DNA of 64,000 bases, from the NCBI GenBank assembly GCA_964036045.1, contig OZ038381.1, positions 146,825,596 through 146,889,595 of the forward strand, written 5' to 3'. Shown here one piece after another: positions 1-10,189 of the stretch (positions are counted from its first letter, which is position 1; every line of letters begins with the position of its first letter). Made by a program: the position numbers and the translations under genes. Under the pieces are notes generated by a model. The model was not told where the DNA came from and made no database searches. It saw only the letters and a list, made by a program, of their open reading frames with translations. This stretch comes from Eutreptiella sp. 'Long Island Sound 2002'. Its lineage: Eukaryota > Euglenozoa > Euglenophyceae > Eutreptiales > Eutreptiaceae.

Positions 1-925
1 CAAAGCTGCGGCCGCACGCCAGGCTACCGGGGACCCCCCGACCCCCACACAGGCGACTCAGGCACCCCGTCAGCACACCGGGAAACCCCCCCACCCGGCG
101 GCGGCACCCTGACACCTCCAGACCGAGGTCCTCCTCAACCTGGAACCGGACCCCAACCCCACACCCGACCCCAAACCCAAGCCGGCGCCCAAACGAGCGC
201 ACCACCAGCAACAGCACCACCACCAACACCACCCCACACAGCCCACAACACCACAAACGCAACGACGCCAACCCAAGCGACATCGCCCTAACCCAAACCA
301 TAACCAAAACCAGGACCCCCCATCCACCACAGCCCACGCCCCCCTCCCCACCAGGGGCCACCGCCACCACAGGGGCGGCCACTCAACACGACCCCGTCCA
401 AGCCCTCGTTAACATCCCCATCTCCAAGAACCCTGTCATCTACCCCCCACAAACCACCACTGCCGCTGACCAGACCGACCAAGGGACGAGGGACCACTCG
501 ACCACAATCACCGTTAACCTCGGCCCAACCCCCCTCCCCCACCAGGGGGACCGGAATATCCACAAGGGGTCCTAGGGCCATACCCGCAGCACCATCCCCA
601 CCACTACCAGCGGCACCACGACCAGCGGCCCCTCCACAACCACCACCAGAACCACCCCCCCACCACTACCACTGCCCACCACCCTACCCCACCGGGCCAC
701 AACCCCCCGTACACGAGTGGCACCAGCGTATGGGATGGCAGTCACCAGGCGCTCCACCCCCATACCCCACCTACCACCAGGGACCTACCCCCCGTACAAG
801 GCACCGTATCCCCCCGGCCACCATGTCCACGCCGAAGGGGCCCCCCGGGCCCAACCCCACCAGGGACAGTCACTCGACCCGTACCACCAGCCGCTGCCGC
901 CACCGCACCCCTACGTGGCGGATCC

Positions 926-1945
926 ATGGAGGGCGGGGGACTTGCCCCCCCCCCCCAGTACCAGGCGGCACCATGCGAGGCCCCCCAGGACCAGCCGACA
1001 CCTCCTGACTGGCCCGACTCGAGCGACGAGGCCCGTTCCCGCAAACGGCGTCCCTCCCCCTCCCCCCCCGGCACGGCGCACCCACGCCCGGCCCCCACAC
1101 TCCCCACACCGCAACCGCGCCTCAATCACCCGATCCCGCCACTCCTGCTCCCCCAGGCGCCACCATGCGCGCCATGGCCGCCCCATGTCCACCTCCCCCT
1201 CCCCCCACCAACCTCACCGGGCTTCCAATTCCCCCCTCTGCCCGTACGCGACCCCAACCCCAAGCCCCCGCCACCACCGCTCCCGCTCCCCAAGGCGCCG
1301 CCAAGCACGCTAGCCCCGCCCCATGTCCACCACCCCCTCCCCCGACGGGCCCCACCGTGCTTCGGGTTCCCCCCGTTGCCCGTACCCGTCCTCCACCCCC
1401 AGCCTCCGCCACTGCCGCTCCCGCTCTCCCAGGCGCCGCCACGCCCCCCATCGCCGCATGTCCACGTCCTCCTCCCGCCACTCCAGGACCTCAAACTCGG
1501 ACCCCTCCCCCCCCCAGGCCCCTGCCCACCTCGCCTGGTCATCTGCCCCCGCCTTGAAGGAGCTCCGCTGCTAGGTGAAGTTGGCCGGAGGAGCGGGAAG
1601 GCGAGAAGGGGTGCACATGGTGCACACCTTCGAGGAGGTCCGCACCCGCACCCCCGCCAACCCCTACGAGGCCGCCCCGGAGTCCATCATGCCGCAGGCT
1701 GCATGGGAGGCCCTCCTCCGCGACGCAGTCCAGGGCCTCCGCCCCCCCTACACCCCCCAAGCCCTCCGCCAATGGCTCCAAGCCACCCACCCCCAGGGAT
1801 TGGGCCATCGGCGCCCCCCCCCCCGACCCCACCACCACCACACCGGGAAGGGAAAGGGCACGGGCAAGGGGAGGGCAAGGGACAGAAAAGGACAGTCCGG
1901 CAAGGGGGCACGGAAGGGCCCCAAGTGAGAGGCAGACGCCCATAG
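926..1945 (+). CDS. Proline-rich reading frame of copy I
   Basis: A 339-codon frame made largely of Pro, His, Leu and Arg, with runs such as PPPPP and repeated PPHVHLPL-type blocks. It has no domain I recognise. The openness of the frame is weak evidence because the strand has few T and therefore few stops in any frame. A basic Gly/Lys-rich tail (GKGKG-like) occurs near its end in another frame. It could be the disordered N-terminal part of an ORF1-type RNA-binding protein, followed by the conserved segment at 1575-1928, but the two are in different frames. Treat the boundaries as approximate. Confidence 0.22.
   Translation: MEGGGLAPPPQYQAAPCEAPQDQPTPPDWPDSSDEARSRKRRPSPSPPGTAHPRPAPTLPTPQPRLNHPIPPLLLPQAPPCAPWPPHVHLPLPPPTSPGFQFPPLPVRDPNPKPPPPPLPLPKAPPSTLAPPHVHHPLPRRAPPCFGFPPLPVPVLHPQPPPLPLPLSQAPPRPPSPHVHVLLPPLQDLKLGPLPPPGPCPPRLVICPRLEGAPLLGEVGRRSGKARRGAHGAHLRGGPHPHPRQPLRGRPGVHHAAGCMGGPPPRRSPGPPPPLHPPSPPPMAPSHPPPGIGPSAPPPPTPPPPHREGKGHGQGEGKGQKRTVRQGGTEGPQVRGRRP
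1150..1560 (+). repeat. About 136-bp tandem repeat, three units
   Basis: The marker catgtccac recurs at 1184, 1322 and 1457, spaced by 138 and 135 bases, with similar Pro-coding sequence around each. It lies inside the proline-rich frame of copy I. Confidence 0.6.
1575..1928 (+). CDS. ORF1-like C-terminal segment, copy I
   Basis: A 117-codon frame. Residues about 15-62 read like a folded helical segment (PQAAWEALLRDAVQGL followed by TPQALRQWLQ), and the rest is a His run and a basic Gly/Lys/Arg tail typical of nucleic-acid binding. A similar segment (MTQATWEAMLAQAL, with PYVLKRLRETLQ) occurs at 31440-31600 in copy III, also on the sense strand. Recurrence in two copies is the main reason to think it was once translated. 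The frame just upstream (ALKELRC) resembles the LWELRKW motif of copies III and V but is cut by a stop at about 1572. Function is unknown; an ORF1/Gag-like packaging role is inference. Confidence 0.35.
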   Translation: MKLAGGAGRREGVHMVHTFEEVRTRTPANPYEAAPESIMPQAAWEALLRDAVQGLRPPYTPQALRQWLQATHPQGLGHRRPPPRPHHHHTGKGKGTGKGRARDRKGQSGKGARKGPK

Positions 1946-3669
1946 GGACAGGGCACCGGAAGCGACACAACGTGGGAGCAGGAAACCACCCAAGGGCCAG
2001 GAAGGGGCAAGAACGGGGACCGAGGTGCAGAGAAGGAGGACACCACGGTTGGCACCAGGACCCAAACGCAGGAAGGGCATACCACGACGGAGCGACCAGC
2101 GCCACCCCACCCCCAGCAGACGCCGCACGACCCCCGGGGGCGCACACCCCCAACACACGCCGCCGAAGCACGAGTCGGACGCCATACGGATCAGACCTGC
2201 ACACGCCCACCAGCCACTGGAAACCGGACAGGGATTGGAGGGCACACCTACACGGGGAGAACGGGCTACACCCACAGAGGAAACTGCTGGGGACACCGCC
2301 GCGCAGCCCACCACCACGCCCTCACTGCCTGGCGACGACCCCGGCCACCACAAGGGCCACCTCACAGGCACCGGAACAGAACAAAGGCACGGCCACCGCA
2401 CCCAGGGCTAGGGGTCGGGACCCCCAGAGGAGACGGGACCAAGGCACAGGCCCCCCAGAGAGGGCAACCCCACGGACACCTACCCAACCCACCAGCCCGA
2501 GCGGCACACCCAGACCCACACAGCACGGACCCAGCGAGCCACCCACACCTAACCGCATCCCCCAGCCCCGAGCCAGCCACACACCGACCCGCACTCCGCA
2601 CCACGACACAGGCCAGGCTGACCTCCAGCGACCCACCACAGCACAACACGAGGCAGCACGGCACACCGCACCGCAGCGCCCCACAGTGCAACGCACCATG
2701 ACAAGGCACCGCAAAGCACAACATCCCGCAGCACGACGCAACGTGACGCGGCACAGAGCAGCACACCTCGGCACGGCACAGCGCAACACGGCGCACCACA
2801 GCACACCACAACACCAAAGCAAGGGACGCTAACCGAAGGTCTAACCAAAACAAGCCACCGCACACCCCGGAAGAAACCGCACCAGCCCCCGACACACCGG
2901 CAAGGGGCCACAGCACGTCCAGCAAGAACAGTGGCGGTCCACCCACACAAACCGCCGCCAGAAAGTTAAAACCGGCACCGCGGGGTCGAAAGGACACGGA
3001 ACACCCCAGCCCCCCTAACCCAGGGCCACACGAAGCCGCCCCGCGCAGCCGCCCAGCCGGCAGAGCCAGAACCTAACTCGGCAGGAAGGGGCGACGAGCC
3101 CAGCGTGTACATAACCCACCCGATGCATGGGGCCGGGCCACGACCTGGCAAAACGCAACCACCAACAGCAACCCGGAAGACCACACGCAATGCCGACCAG
3201 TGCGTGCGCCAGCCCAGGGAAGGCAGAGGGAGAAACAGGCAGACCCCCCCAAAAAATAAATACAAACAGGGGGGGAGGGGCGCAAGAAAGGCCCACAGCC
3301 GGAAAAGAAGCCCACCAACACCGCAAGAGGCGGCCAAACCTCCCACCCGGACGGCACCGAAGACAGGACCCCCAAAGGGGCACAGGGGGACCACCCAGCC
3401 AAAACCGGCAACACCCAGCCGGGAGCAGCGGCCCACCGGGCAAAGGGACACCCAAAACACGCGGACACACACCACGCTGGGACGGAAAAAAAGCAGCCCG
3501 GAAGAGAGGGGATGGGGGGACAGAGACCAGGACACCCAGGACCGCGACAGCGAGCGACTGACACAACAAAGCCAAGACACGACACGCCCCCCCCAAAAAA
3601 AAACAAAAAACAGCAACACCCGCACACCCCCGCGCCACAGGCGGCCCCCGAGGAAGGGCGGGGGCAAGC

Positions 3670-4239
3670 GGGGCACACGCTCAACCGCACACACACCCCA
3701 ACAACCCAACCAGAAAGGGCGGGGCACAGCCGAAACTCAAGCCCAGCACGCACGCCCACACAGCATACCCGAGCCAGGAAAGGCGGGGTACAAGCGGGGC
3801 GCGCACACAAACACACACACGCCCCAACGCCCCAGCCAGGATTGGCGGGGCGCGGCACCAACCCAGGCCAAACCACACGGCCCCGCACAGCACCCCGAGC
3901 CAGGAGGTGCAGGAGACCACGCGGAACGGGCACAGAAGCACACACACACCCCAACAGCTTGCCAAGGAGTGGCGGAGCGCAGCCGAAACCCAGACCCCAG
4001 CACGCACGCCCACACCGCACACCAGAACCGGGAATGGCGGGGTGCAGGCGGAGCGCGCACACAACCACGCACGTCCCAAAACCCTAACCAAGAAAGGAGG
4101 GGTGCAGGCCGAAACCCAAGCCCAACGGCAGACACGGCATACCCCAGCCGGCAAAAGAGGGGCGACACCACAAACCGTACCGAAACACACCCACCCAAGA
4201 CCCCAGCCAGGGCTGGCGGAGATACCGAAGCCCACACCC
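3670..4239 (+). repeat. About 60-bp tandem array of copy I
   Basis: Repeats carry ccagccagg..tggcgggg cores spaced about 50-65 bp apart. They are the reverse complement of the array at 59095-60720 (cores cgccattcctggctgggg). This position, next to the 3' unique region, matches the other family members. The array is cut at 4239 by the LTR element. Confidence 0.7.
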
Positions 4240-4371
4240 AGAAACCAGAGTGCAGAGCATGAATTCAATCAAATCATATTGAATACCTGAAATCGTGAAT
4301 AATGTAATCATAATCACAGAAATCATGAAATACAAATCACAGATGAATGCGCATGTTCCAGTCTTGTTACA
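4240..4371 (-). repeat. 3' LTR of the small LTR element
   Basis: 132 bp, near-identical to 6010-6141 over its full length with only a few base differences (for example tcaatc versus taaatc near 4266). The polypurine tract lies directly upstream on the minus strand. Confidence 0.8.
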
Positions 4372-4380
4372 CCCCCCCAC
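4372..4380 (-). other. Polypurine tract
   Basis: GTGGGGGGG on the minus strand, immediately before the 3' LTR; the expected plus-strand primer site. Confidence 0.65.
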
Positions 4381-5545
4381 TAAGACCAACGCCAGGGGGG
4401 GCGGCCAAAAGAGGCACTGCGGGTGCATGGGCTGACAAACCCTCAAGACAAAGGCGCAAGCACAAATAGATAGTCTGCTACCAGGAACTGAGACTGCAGA
4501 ACCATAGGCACTGACTGAGCATGACCCCTGGTCTACTTAAATTCGGCATCATTGGGAGGGAAATGTACAGATTGGGAAGAGGTAGGGGGCTCTCCACCTC
4601 CTGGTTGTGCAGCTCAGCGGCCCCCACAAACCTGCTGGCACTGTGCTGGTGCACAAAAACACGTGCAGCGTCACAACACAGGTGCAGCCACTCAGCTGGT
4701 GCACTCAATCAAGATGCAGCACACATCCCTGGGCCAACTTGGGGCCCGAACTCGTGCAAAAAAAAGCTTGCCGTGAAAAGGGAGGCAGAAATACCCCACA
4801 AGCGTGCACAAGGCAGGGACAGGCAGCAGCACAGCGACACTGCTGAAGCAGCTGTACACAGCTGCACAGCTGATTCACCACAAATGAGCTGAATTATCGC
4901 ACAAACCTGAAGATTGCAAATACACCATATTTGACCCAAAGGGCCAAGATGGAGCCAACAAACAGGTCTGCGAAGGCTGCAGGACGCACTCGGCGCCCAC
5001 AGCAGAGGCGCTGGTCGCCGTCGATGCGTCGACAGCGCCGCCACTCTCGGAGTTGGCTAGACTTGCCAAAAATGGGCAAAAACCCACTTTTTCAACAGAA
5101 TAAGCCCCAAGAGGCATAATGAGGCAAGATGAGCCCAGAATGCACGCAAACAAACACCGAGGACGTCCTCGACGACACACACAGACTGCGTCAAACGTGT
5201 CGAACGCGTCGACAGCCCTGGATGCTGTCGAATTGGCCATAAAAGGCCAAAACCAACCAAAAAGTGCAAAAACAAGGCAATGAGGCTCAATTGAGAGCAA
5301 TGAAGCCAGAGAAACGCCTCAGCAACACCAACGACGCACATCAGCGCTGCCAGAAGACTTGTCAAGGCGCGCAAACACTTCGAGCGCGCTAACAAGCCTT
5401 AATCCTGCATCATTTGGAGCTAATTGGCTCCCCGGGCTGGTTTTTCAGGAGCACTATCAGGACCAACACCATCAGGGCCGTAAGCGGCCCACTGAGCCAC
5501 CCAGCCAGCTCGTGCAGTGCTCAAGACTGCGAAGGCACGCTGAAC

Positions 5546-5965
5546 TCAGCGGCCTCCACGGCGACGGCCAGGGTTCCGGAGTGCCCAGGTGAAGTGCCCT
5601 TTGCCGAAACGGCGCTCATTATACCTCTCAAACCAGTCGGAGAATTCGATTACCCGAACGAACACCTTCTTGAGCTCCACTTGTACACCAATGGAACGTA
5701 CCTTGGGCCGTGCCTGCACAGCAACAGCCACTGAAGAAGGAGTAGAACGCCGGGAGTGCCTGGGTGAAGAACGGAAGCGCTGGGGTGGAGAACTTGAACA
5801 ACTGAGTCCCAACTTCTGACCACCTTGGTGGCCTTGATGACCATAATGAGCACCATGATGAGCACCATAAGGTTGGAAACCGCGACCCGGATAATACACC
5901 CCGTCATCAGACTCGTAATGAACACCTCTTCCAGTCATGAAATCCATGATTTCCACACTTGGCAA
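5546..5965 (-). pseudogene. Possible gag remnant of the small LTR element
   Basis: A 139-codon frame beginning about 40 bases inside the primer site. It has a Gly/His/Tyr-rich N-terminal part (HHGAHYGHQGHQGG) and then a more ordinary segment with VQVELKKVFVRVIEF and DWFERYNERRFGKG. The position matches a gag start and the length is far short of a working gag. No zinc knuckle is visible. The remaining interior (4381-5540) holds short A-rich direct repeats and no convincing gene. Confidence 0.3.
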
Positions 5966-6001
5966 TCAGCAACGTACACAGCAGCAGATCTCACCAACGA
6001 A

Positions 6002-6009
6002 TGCTACCA
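6002..6009 (-). other. Primer-binding site
   Basis: TGGTAGCA on the minus strand, directly abutting the 5' LTR; matches the first eight bases expected for an initiator-Met tRNA primer and then diverges. Confidence 0.6.
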
Positions 6010-6141
6010 AGAAACCAGAGTGCAGAGCATGAATTAAATCAAATCATATTGAATACCTGAAATCGTGAATAATGTAATCATAATCACAGAAATCATGAAA
6101 TACAAATCACAGATGAATGCGCATGCGCCAGTCTTGTTACA
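6010..6141 (-). repeat. 5' LTR of the small LTR element
   Basis: 132-bp partner of 4240-4371, followed on the minus strand by the primer site. Confidence 0.8.
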
Positions 6142-6627
6142 GCACAACCCGGACCAAATCACAAGCGCCACACAACAGTAGGAAGGCCAGTGTCCATAGC
6201 CCGGGCACTGAGGCAGCCCGTGCCATGCAGGTGACATCCTAAGGCCTGCGCTGCTTTGGGACTCGAGGCGGAGCGTGCGACACCAAAGCGCCTTGAAACC
6301 CCAGTACCAAGAACATGCATGCATGCCTTGGGAACAGTATATGCCAGGAAGTCCGGTGAACCTCTAGGGTTCTGCCCAAAGGAGGGGACGTGCGCAAGCA
6401 CGGGGGCGCACCCTCCCCGCGAGACAAGCACATCGCGCTGGCGGCAATCAGCCCTCCCGGTGTTGCCCGGGGCCGCTTTGTTGGGGGCCAAACGTCAGGT
6501 CTAGCAGGATGTAAGTCGCCTCCCCTCTTCAAGTGCGGAGCCTCTCCCTGTTCGTCGCAGCGGCAAAGCCAGCGGGAACCATGCGGCGCCTCTCCACAAC
6601 GGAGTGCACCTACCTACCTACCTACCT
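6142..6627 (+). mobile_element. Copy I, 3' unique region and (ACCT)5 tail
   Basis: This stretch is the reverse complement of 58579-59060 over nearly its whole length, including the shared blocks around catgcatgc and gcggcgcctctcc. It ends with five ACCT units at 6608-6627. It is the continuation of the element interrupted at 4240. No gene is seen in it. Confidence 0.75.
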
Positions 6628-8150
6628 GTGGGCATTGCGGTGGATATGGTGCTTACCGTGATCGAGCAGTGTGTTGGTGGGCTCAAGCGAACAGCCCGGG
6701 GTGCTTTCCTGGGTCCACAGCAGACTTTGCCGCTATTTTTCGAGCTCACAAAGCGGGACAGCCTATTTCACAAAGGACACTATCAAACATCCCTGTGCTG
6801 TTTCTGTGATGCTGCCAACGTTTCAAACTATATACCACAAAAAGCACAGGTCCTGGTATTTAATGTGCCACATCTGCCCTCAGCGCATCAACAGTTGGCG
6901 GTTCACCGGATTGGGAGGTGGCTAAGGCAAGATAAGGCGAGCGACTATTGGGAGGTTTTTGAGGACCTCTCAGTGGTGGCAGCCGTGGAAGAGGTCTGTC
7001 AAAACAAAAGCCTCAATTGTCTTCAGATGTACGACTGGGCTTGCAATGTGGCAACCAATCGCTGGAAGCAATCTGGTCACCCTCACGCGTGCGACGAGTG
7101 CTACATCACGCGCGATGACATGAAACGTGCCGGACACGAGAAAGCAGCATTTAGGGACTGGCACTGGGTCAATTCCTCCATGGCTCCATTCCTCAATCTG
7201 ATGAAAGACCCGGATGATGAGGTCTACGATCCCGGCCATTGTGTGGCACTTGTTCTTGTCCACATCCTGCTCGCCTCTCTATATTTTTGGCTGCAAACCA
7301 ATGACCCAGAAAAGATGGTGGCGTTTGACGCAAGCTGCAGGTAGGCAACACGGGGCAGCTGGAAAACACCAAAAAACCGCAAAATTGAGCAGGGTGAATG
7401 GAGGGCGACCTGCAAACAGGCCCATTTCATGGGTCGCAATAATGCCTTCTGGCAGGCTATAGAGAAAGTCATGCCAGCCTCAGAAGATGGCTTGATTGCC
7501 GTAGATCCACGCATTCCTTGTTGCCATGTGTTGTGTAACCCCATCCAGCCATTTCTGCACCTCCTGCGCCACCTGTGTAAGCAAGTATTGTCCTGGGATC
7601 CTGAAGATGTGCACAAGTAAGACCGTGCCTGCGACGAACTAAACTGGCTTTTTGTTATCCTGGGAGTACCACGAGAGAGGTGGACCATACAAGTGCACTA
7701 TTTTCGTGCGCACTACAACACCACGTTTCTTGCAGCACAGTAATCTCGTAGGTTGCTCTGCAGAAGGGGGGGAGCACTGCCACAAAAAAGATAAAAAAAC
7801 AGTGGGCTGCGGGCCTTCATTTCCTCGTGGTAGGTGCCCGCAAGGAATTTTGGCAAGCACAGAACAATCTGCAGTTGAGCTGGCACTCTGGGCAGAGGGG
7901 GAAATACGTTCAAGAAACTGGTGTACCCACCGAGTAGCGCCCCCCAGATATCCCTTGGCCAGTCCCGGAACGCTGGTTTCATGGTATTTGGTCCTCTGCA
8001 TTTCGCTGTTGGCTGTAACATCCATCACAAGCGTATGGCTGACCAGGAAGCTTCCAGCATGCAACCCTGGGCCACGAAACTTAGACCGAGATGAACTTGA
8101 AACTGTAGGAATGACAAACATCCCTCCCCCTTGCAGCATCCACGGGCAAA
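6628..8150 (+). pseudogene. Decayed coding region of unknown family
   Basis: A frame open from within the ACCT tail to 7344 gives about 240 residues of ordinary, non-repetitive protein (for example NCLQMYDWACNVATNRWKQ and CDECYITRDDMKRAG). The same frame continues past TAG at 7342 and TAA at 7618 with equally protein-like sequence (RNNAFWQAIEKVM, then WTIQVHYFRAHYNTTF). After a G7 run at about 7766-7772 the coding signal moves between frames. The 5' end was removed by the ACCT insertion. The family is not recognised; a transposase or a host gene fragment are both possible. The start inside the repeat tail is not a real start. Confidence 0.45.
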
Positions 8151-8360
8151 GCAGATGAAATTCCAATTGTTTGATTGAGAAACTTCATCGATGGTCTTCA
8201 CAGGAAGCAAATTCAGCAACCAAATGACCCCTGGAGACACACACGTATTTCTCTTCGAGTGGATCCTCACCTCTTTGCATCCCCTTGCCTCCTCACCTCA
8301 TCTCCTTGCATCCTCGACTCCTGCTGGCTTAGGAGTGAATGCTTCTCTTTGTCACAGATC

Positions 8361-9478
8361 CTGCCGCTGCGCACGAAAAATTCAGCAGCTTTGCAGCCCA
8401 AATTAGCACGTGAAGACCTGAGCAGCAAGTTGGCTGAGTGGCAGAGGCGAGCAAAGCAGTTCGAGCAGAAAAGCAAAGAGCAAGACAACGATCTTCAAAA
8501 GGTGACCACCTCCCTGCAGGACAAGAAGAAAGACCTGCAAAAGACAAGGAACAAACTACAAGAGGTGAAGAGGAAACTAGTGGAAGGTAAATCGGCTGCA
8601 AGCCAGGCAAAGGCTGCAAAAAAACTGCCTGCGAATCGGGCAAAGAAGGAAGCAAGGGAGAAGGCAGATGCCATGGCAAGAGCTGCTGAAGCAAAGGAGA
8701 GGACTGCTGCTGCTGAAAAGGCTTCAAGAGCTGCACAATCTGTGGAAAAGACTGCTTCTGCTGACAACGCTTCAAGGGCTGCGCAATCTGTGGAAACTGC
8801 ACAACATGAAGCCTCTGGCTCTGCAGGAAAACAGCAGCAAAAAGACCTGTCAGCTGATACCTCGGCAGCCATTGCGGCAACACTGGAGTTCGAGCAGAAG
8901 CAACAATCACCTATGACACAGCTGTCTTCAGTGTTAGGGCAGCAGCAACACCAGCCGCAGGAGCCACTGCCGTTGTGATGCCTTTGGCGCAGATTTGCTC
9001 ATTGCTTGGGCAGCAACAACAGCAGCAAAAGCAATAGCCACAATCTTGTTCGCCTTTGGCACAAGTCCTTGGGCAGCAGCAAATGCAGCCGCTGCAGCAG
9101 CAGCGATCTGGTTCATCATTGCGACAACTTTTGCTTGCGCAATAACAGCAGCAGCAGATGTCTACCTCTGATGTTAACGGGGTGGCACAAGTACTTGCAC
9201 TGTTGCGACAGCATCCGCCTGCAGCAGTTAGCGGTTCCTCCAATTTTCTGTCTCTGGTCTGGGATGGCATGGGCAGCAGCAGCAGCAGTCTAGTTTCCTC
9301 AACGGATTGGGACTTTCTAATGTCTAATGTTCAGTTTCCCCTGCAGCAGCAGTTGTCCCACATAATGCCACGACCTTCTTCGAATAATGCCCTGTGCCTC
9401 CCCTGCCTCCCCCGTGATATTTTTTCTTTCCGCTTTCCCATTTTTTATCAGGCCTTGATGGAGTTTAGGACCTGCTGA
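8361..9478 (+). pseudogene. Coiled-coil and Gln-rich reading frame
   Basis: After cttctctttgtcacag, which looks like a 3' splice site, the frame reads Lys/Glu/Gln/Ala-rich heptad-like sequence (8361-8900; SKLAEWQRRAKQFEQKSKEQ and similar), then poly-Gln blocks repeating LGQQQ. TGA at 8976 ends that frame. A second frame starting at 8978 continues the same LGQQQ repeats to TGA at 9478, interrupted by TAG near 9035 and TAA near 9140, both next to Gln codons. This suggests one protein broken by a small indel and C-to-T changes. Its relation to 6628-8150 is unknown, though it lies on the same strand only 200 bases downstream. Confidence 0.4.
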
Positions 9479-9548
9479 GGTAAAATGAACACTGCAATTC
9501 ATGCATTGAGATAATTGTATCGCTCTGGCATTCAGCTTGCTCGATAGA

Positions 9549-10108
9549 TTTTGATTTGGAATATTATAAGGCCGCCGCAATTTGGCCTGAGAACGGTGAC
9601 GTTCCGTGTTTGTAAGTTTATTGCTGTGTTTGCATTATTATATCTCTGGAAGTGCAGATGCCTGAGCTCTGTGTTCATTATGCACTTTCTGCGATGTTGA
9701 ACTGATTGAGAGAACCAGGTGCTCAGATGCTCAGAGTGGTGGGGCTTGTTGTGATTGTCCTTTCTTTTTATTACCATTGGTGGTTCCTTGAATTCGAATG
9801 CACGAACGTTTTGTAGGATGATTCATTTTGATTCAGAATTTTAGAAGGCCACCAGAATGTGGCCTGGGAACTCTGACGTTCTGTGTTTGTAAGTTTATTG
9901 CTGTGTTTGCATCATTATATCTCTGGAAGTGCAGATGCCTGAGCTCTGTGTTCATTATGCACTTTCTGCGATGTTGAACTGATTGAGGGAACCAGATGTT
10001 CAGATGCTCAGAGTGGTGGTGCATGTTGCGATTGTCCTTTGTTTTCATGACCATTGGTAGTTCCTTGGATTGGAATGCACGAACGTTTTGTAGGATGGTT
10101 TTCTGATG
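9549..10108 (+). repeat. 286-bp direct duplication
   Basis: Two adjacent units share the blocks gtgtttgtaagtttattgctg (9606 and 9892, offset 286), ctctggaagtgcagatgcct and gcacgaacgttttgtaggatg. The units differ by scattered substitutions. No gene is seen. Confidence 0.8.
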
Positions 10109-10189
10109 AGCTGTTTTCGCTCATCGTGTGGATATTGCAGAGGTACTTATAAGTAAAGTCTAGTAACAAATTGCAATTTGTGGCGTAAG

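Larger units (their letters stand above)
1..4239 (+). mobile_element. ACCT-tailed T-poor element, copy I, left part
   Basis: The plus strand is rich in C, A and G and very poor in T. From left to right it holds a proline-rich reading frame (1-2400), a stretch of CAGCAC-like sequence (about 2640-2820), further T-poor sequence, and an array of about 60-bp repeats (3670-4239). It resumes at 6142 after a 1.9-kb LTR element and ends in (ACCT)5. The same order is found inverted at 58551-63080, which fixes plus as the sense strand. The left end lies outside the window. The short-repeat tail suggests a non-LTR (LINE-type) retroelement by analogy with families ending in short tandem repeats. No reverse transcriptase is seen in this copy, so it may be non-autonomous. 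Confidence 0.6.
4240..6141 (-). mobile_element. Small LTR retrotransposon (TRIM/LARD type)
   Basis: Two direct repeats of 132 bp (4240-4371 and 6010-6141) flank a 1.64-kb interior. Read on the minus strand, the 5' LTR (6141 to 6010) is followed at once by TGGTAGCA, matching the start of an initiator-Met tRNA primer site, and the 3' LTR is preceded by GTGGGGGGG, a polypurine tract. The LTRs begin TGTAAC. Comparison with the uninterrupted relative at 59040-59100 shows that the element sits inside copy I. The flanks (cccacaccc and gcacaaccc) could be an imperfect target duplication but are not clean. The interior keeps only a possible gag remnant, so the element is non-autonomous. Confidence 0.75.

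Noticed and set aside
6608-6627. (ACCT)n as telomeric repeat
   Set aside because: Only four or five units, always at one end of dispersed elements and followed by unrelated DNA.
7342-9145. TAG and TAA codons in Gln-rich context, suggesting a genetic code with TAA/TAG for Gln
   Set aside because: Long LINE frames in the same window (578, 449 and 395 codons) have no internal TAA or TAG, which would be unlikely under that code. C-to-T decay of CAG and CAA explains the cases.
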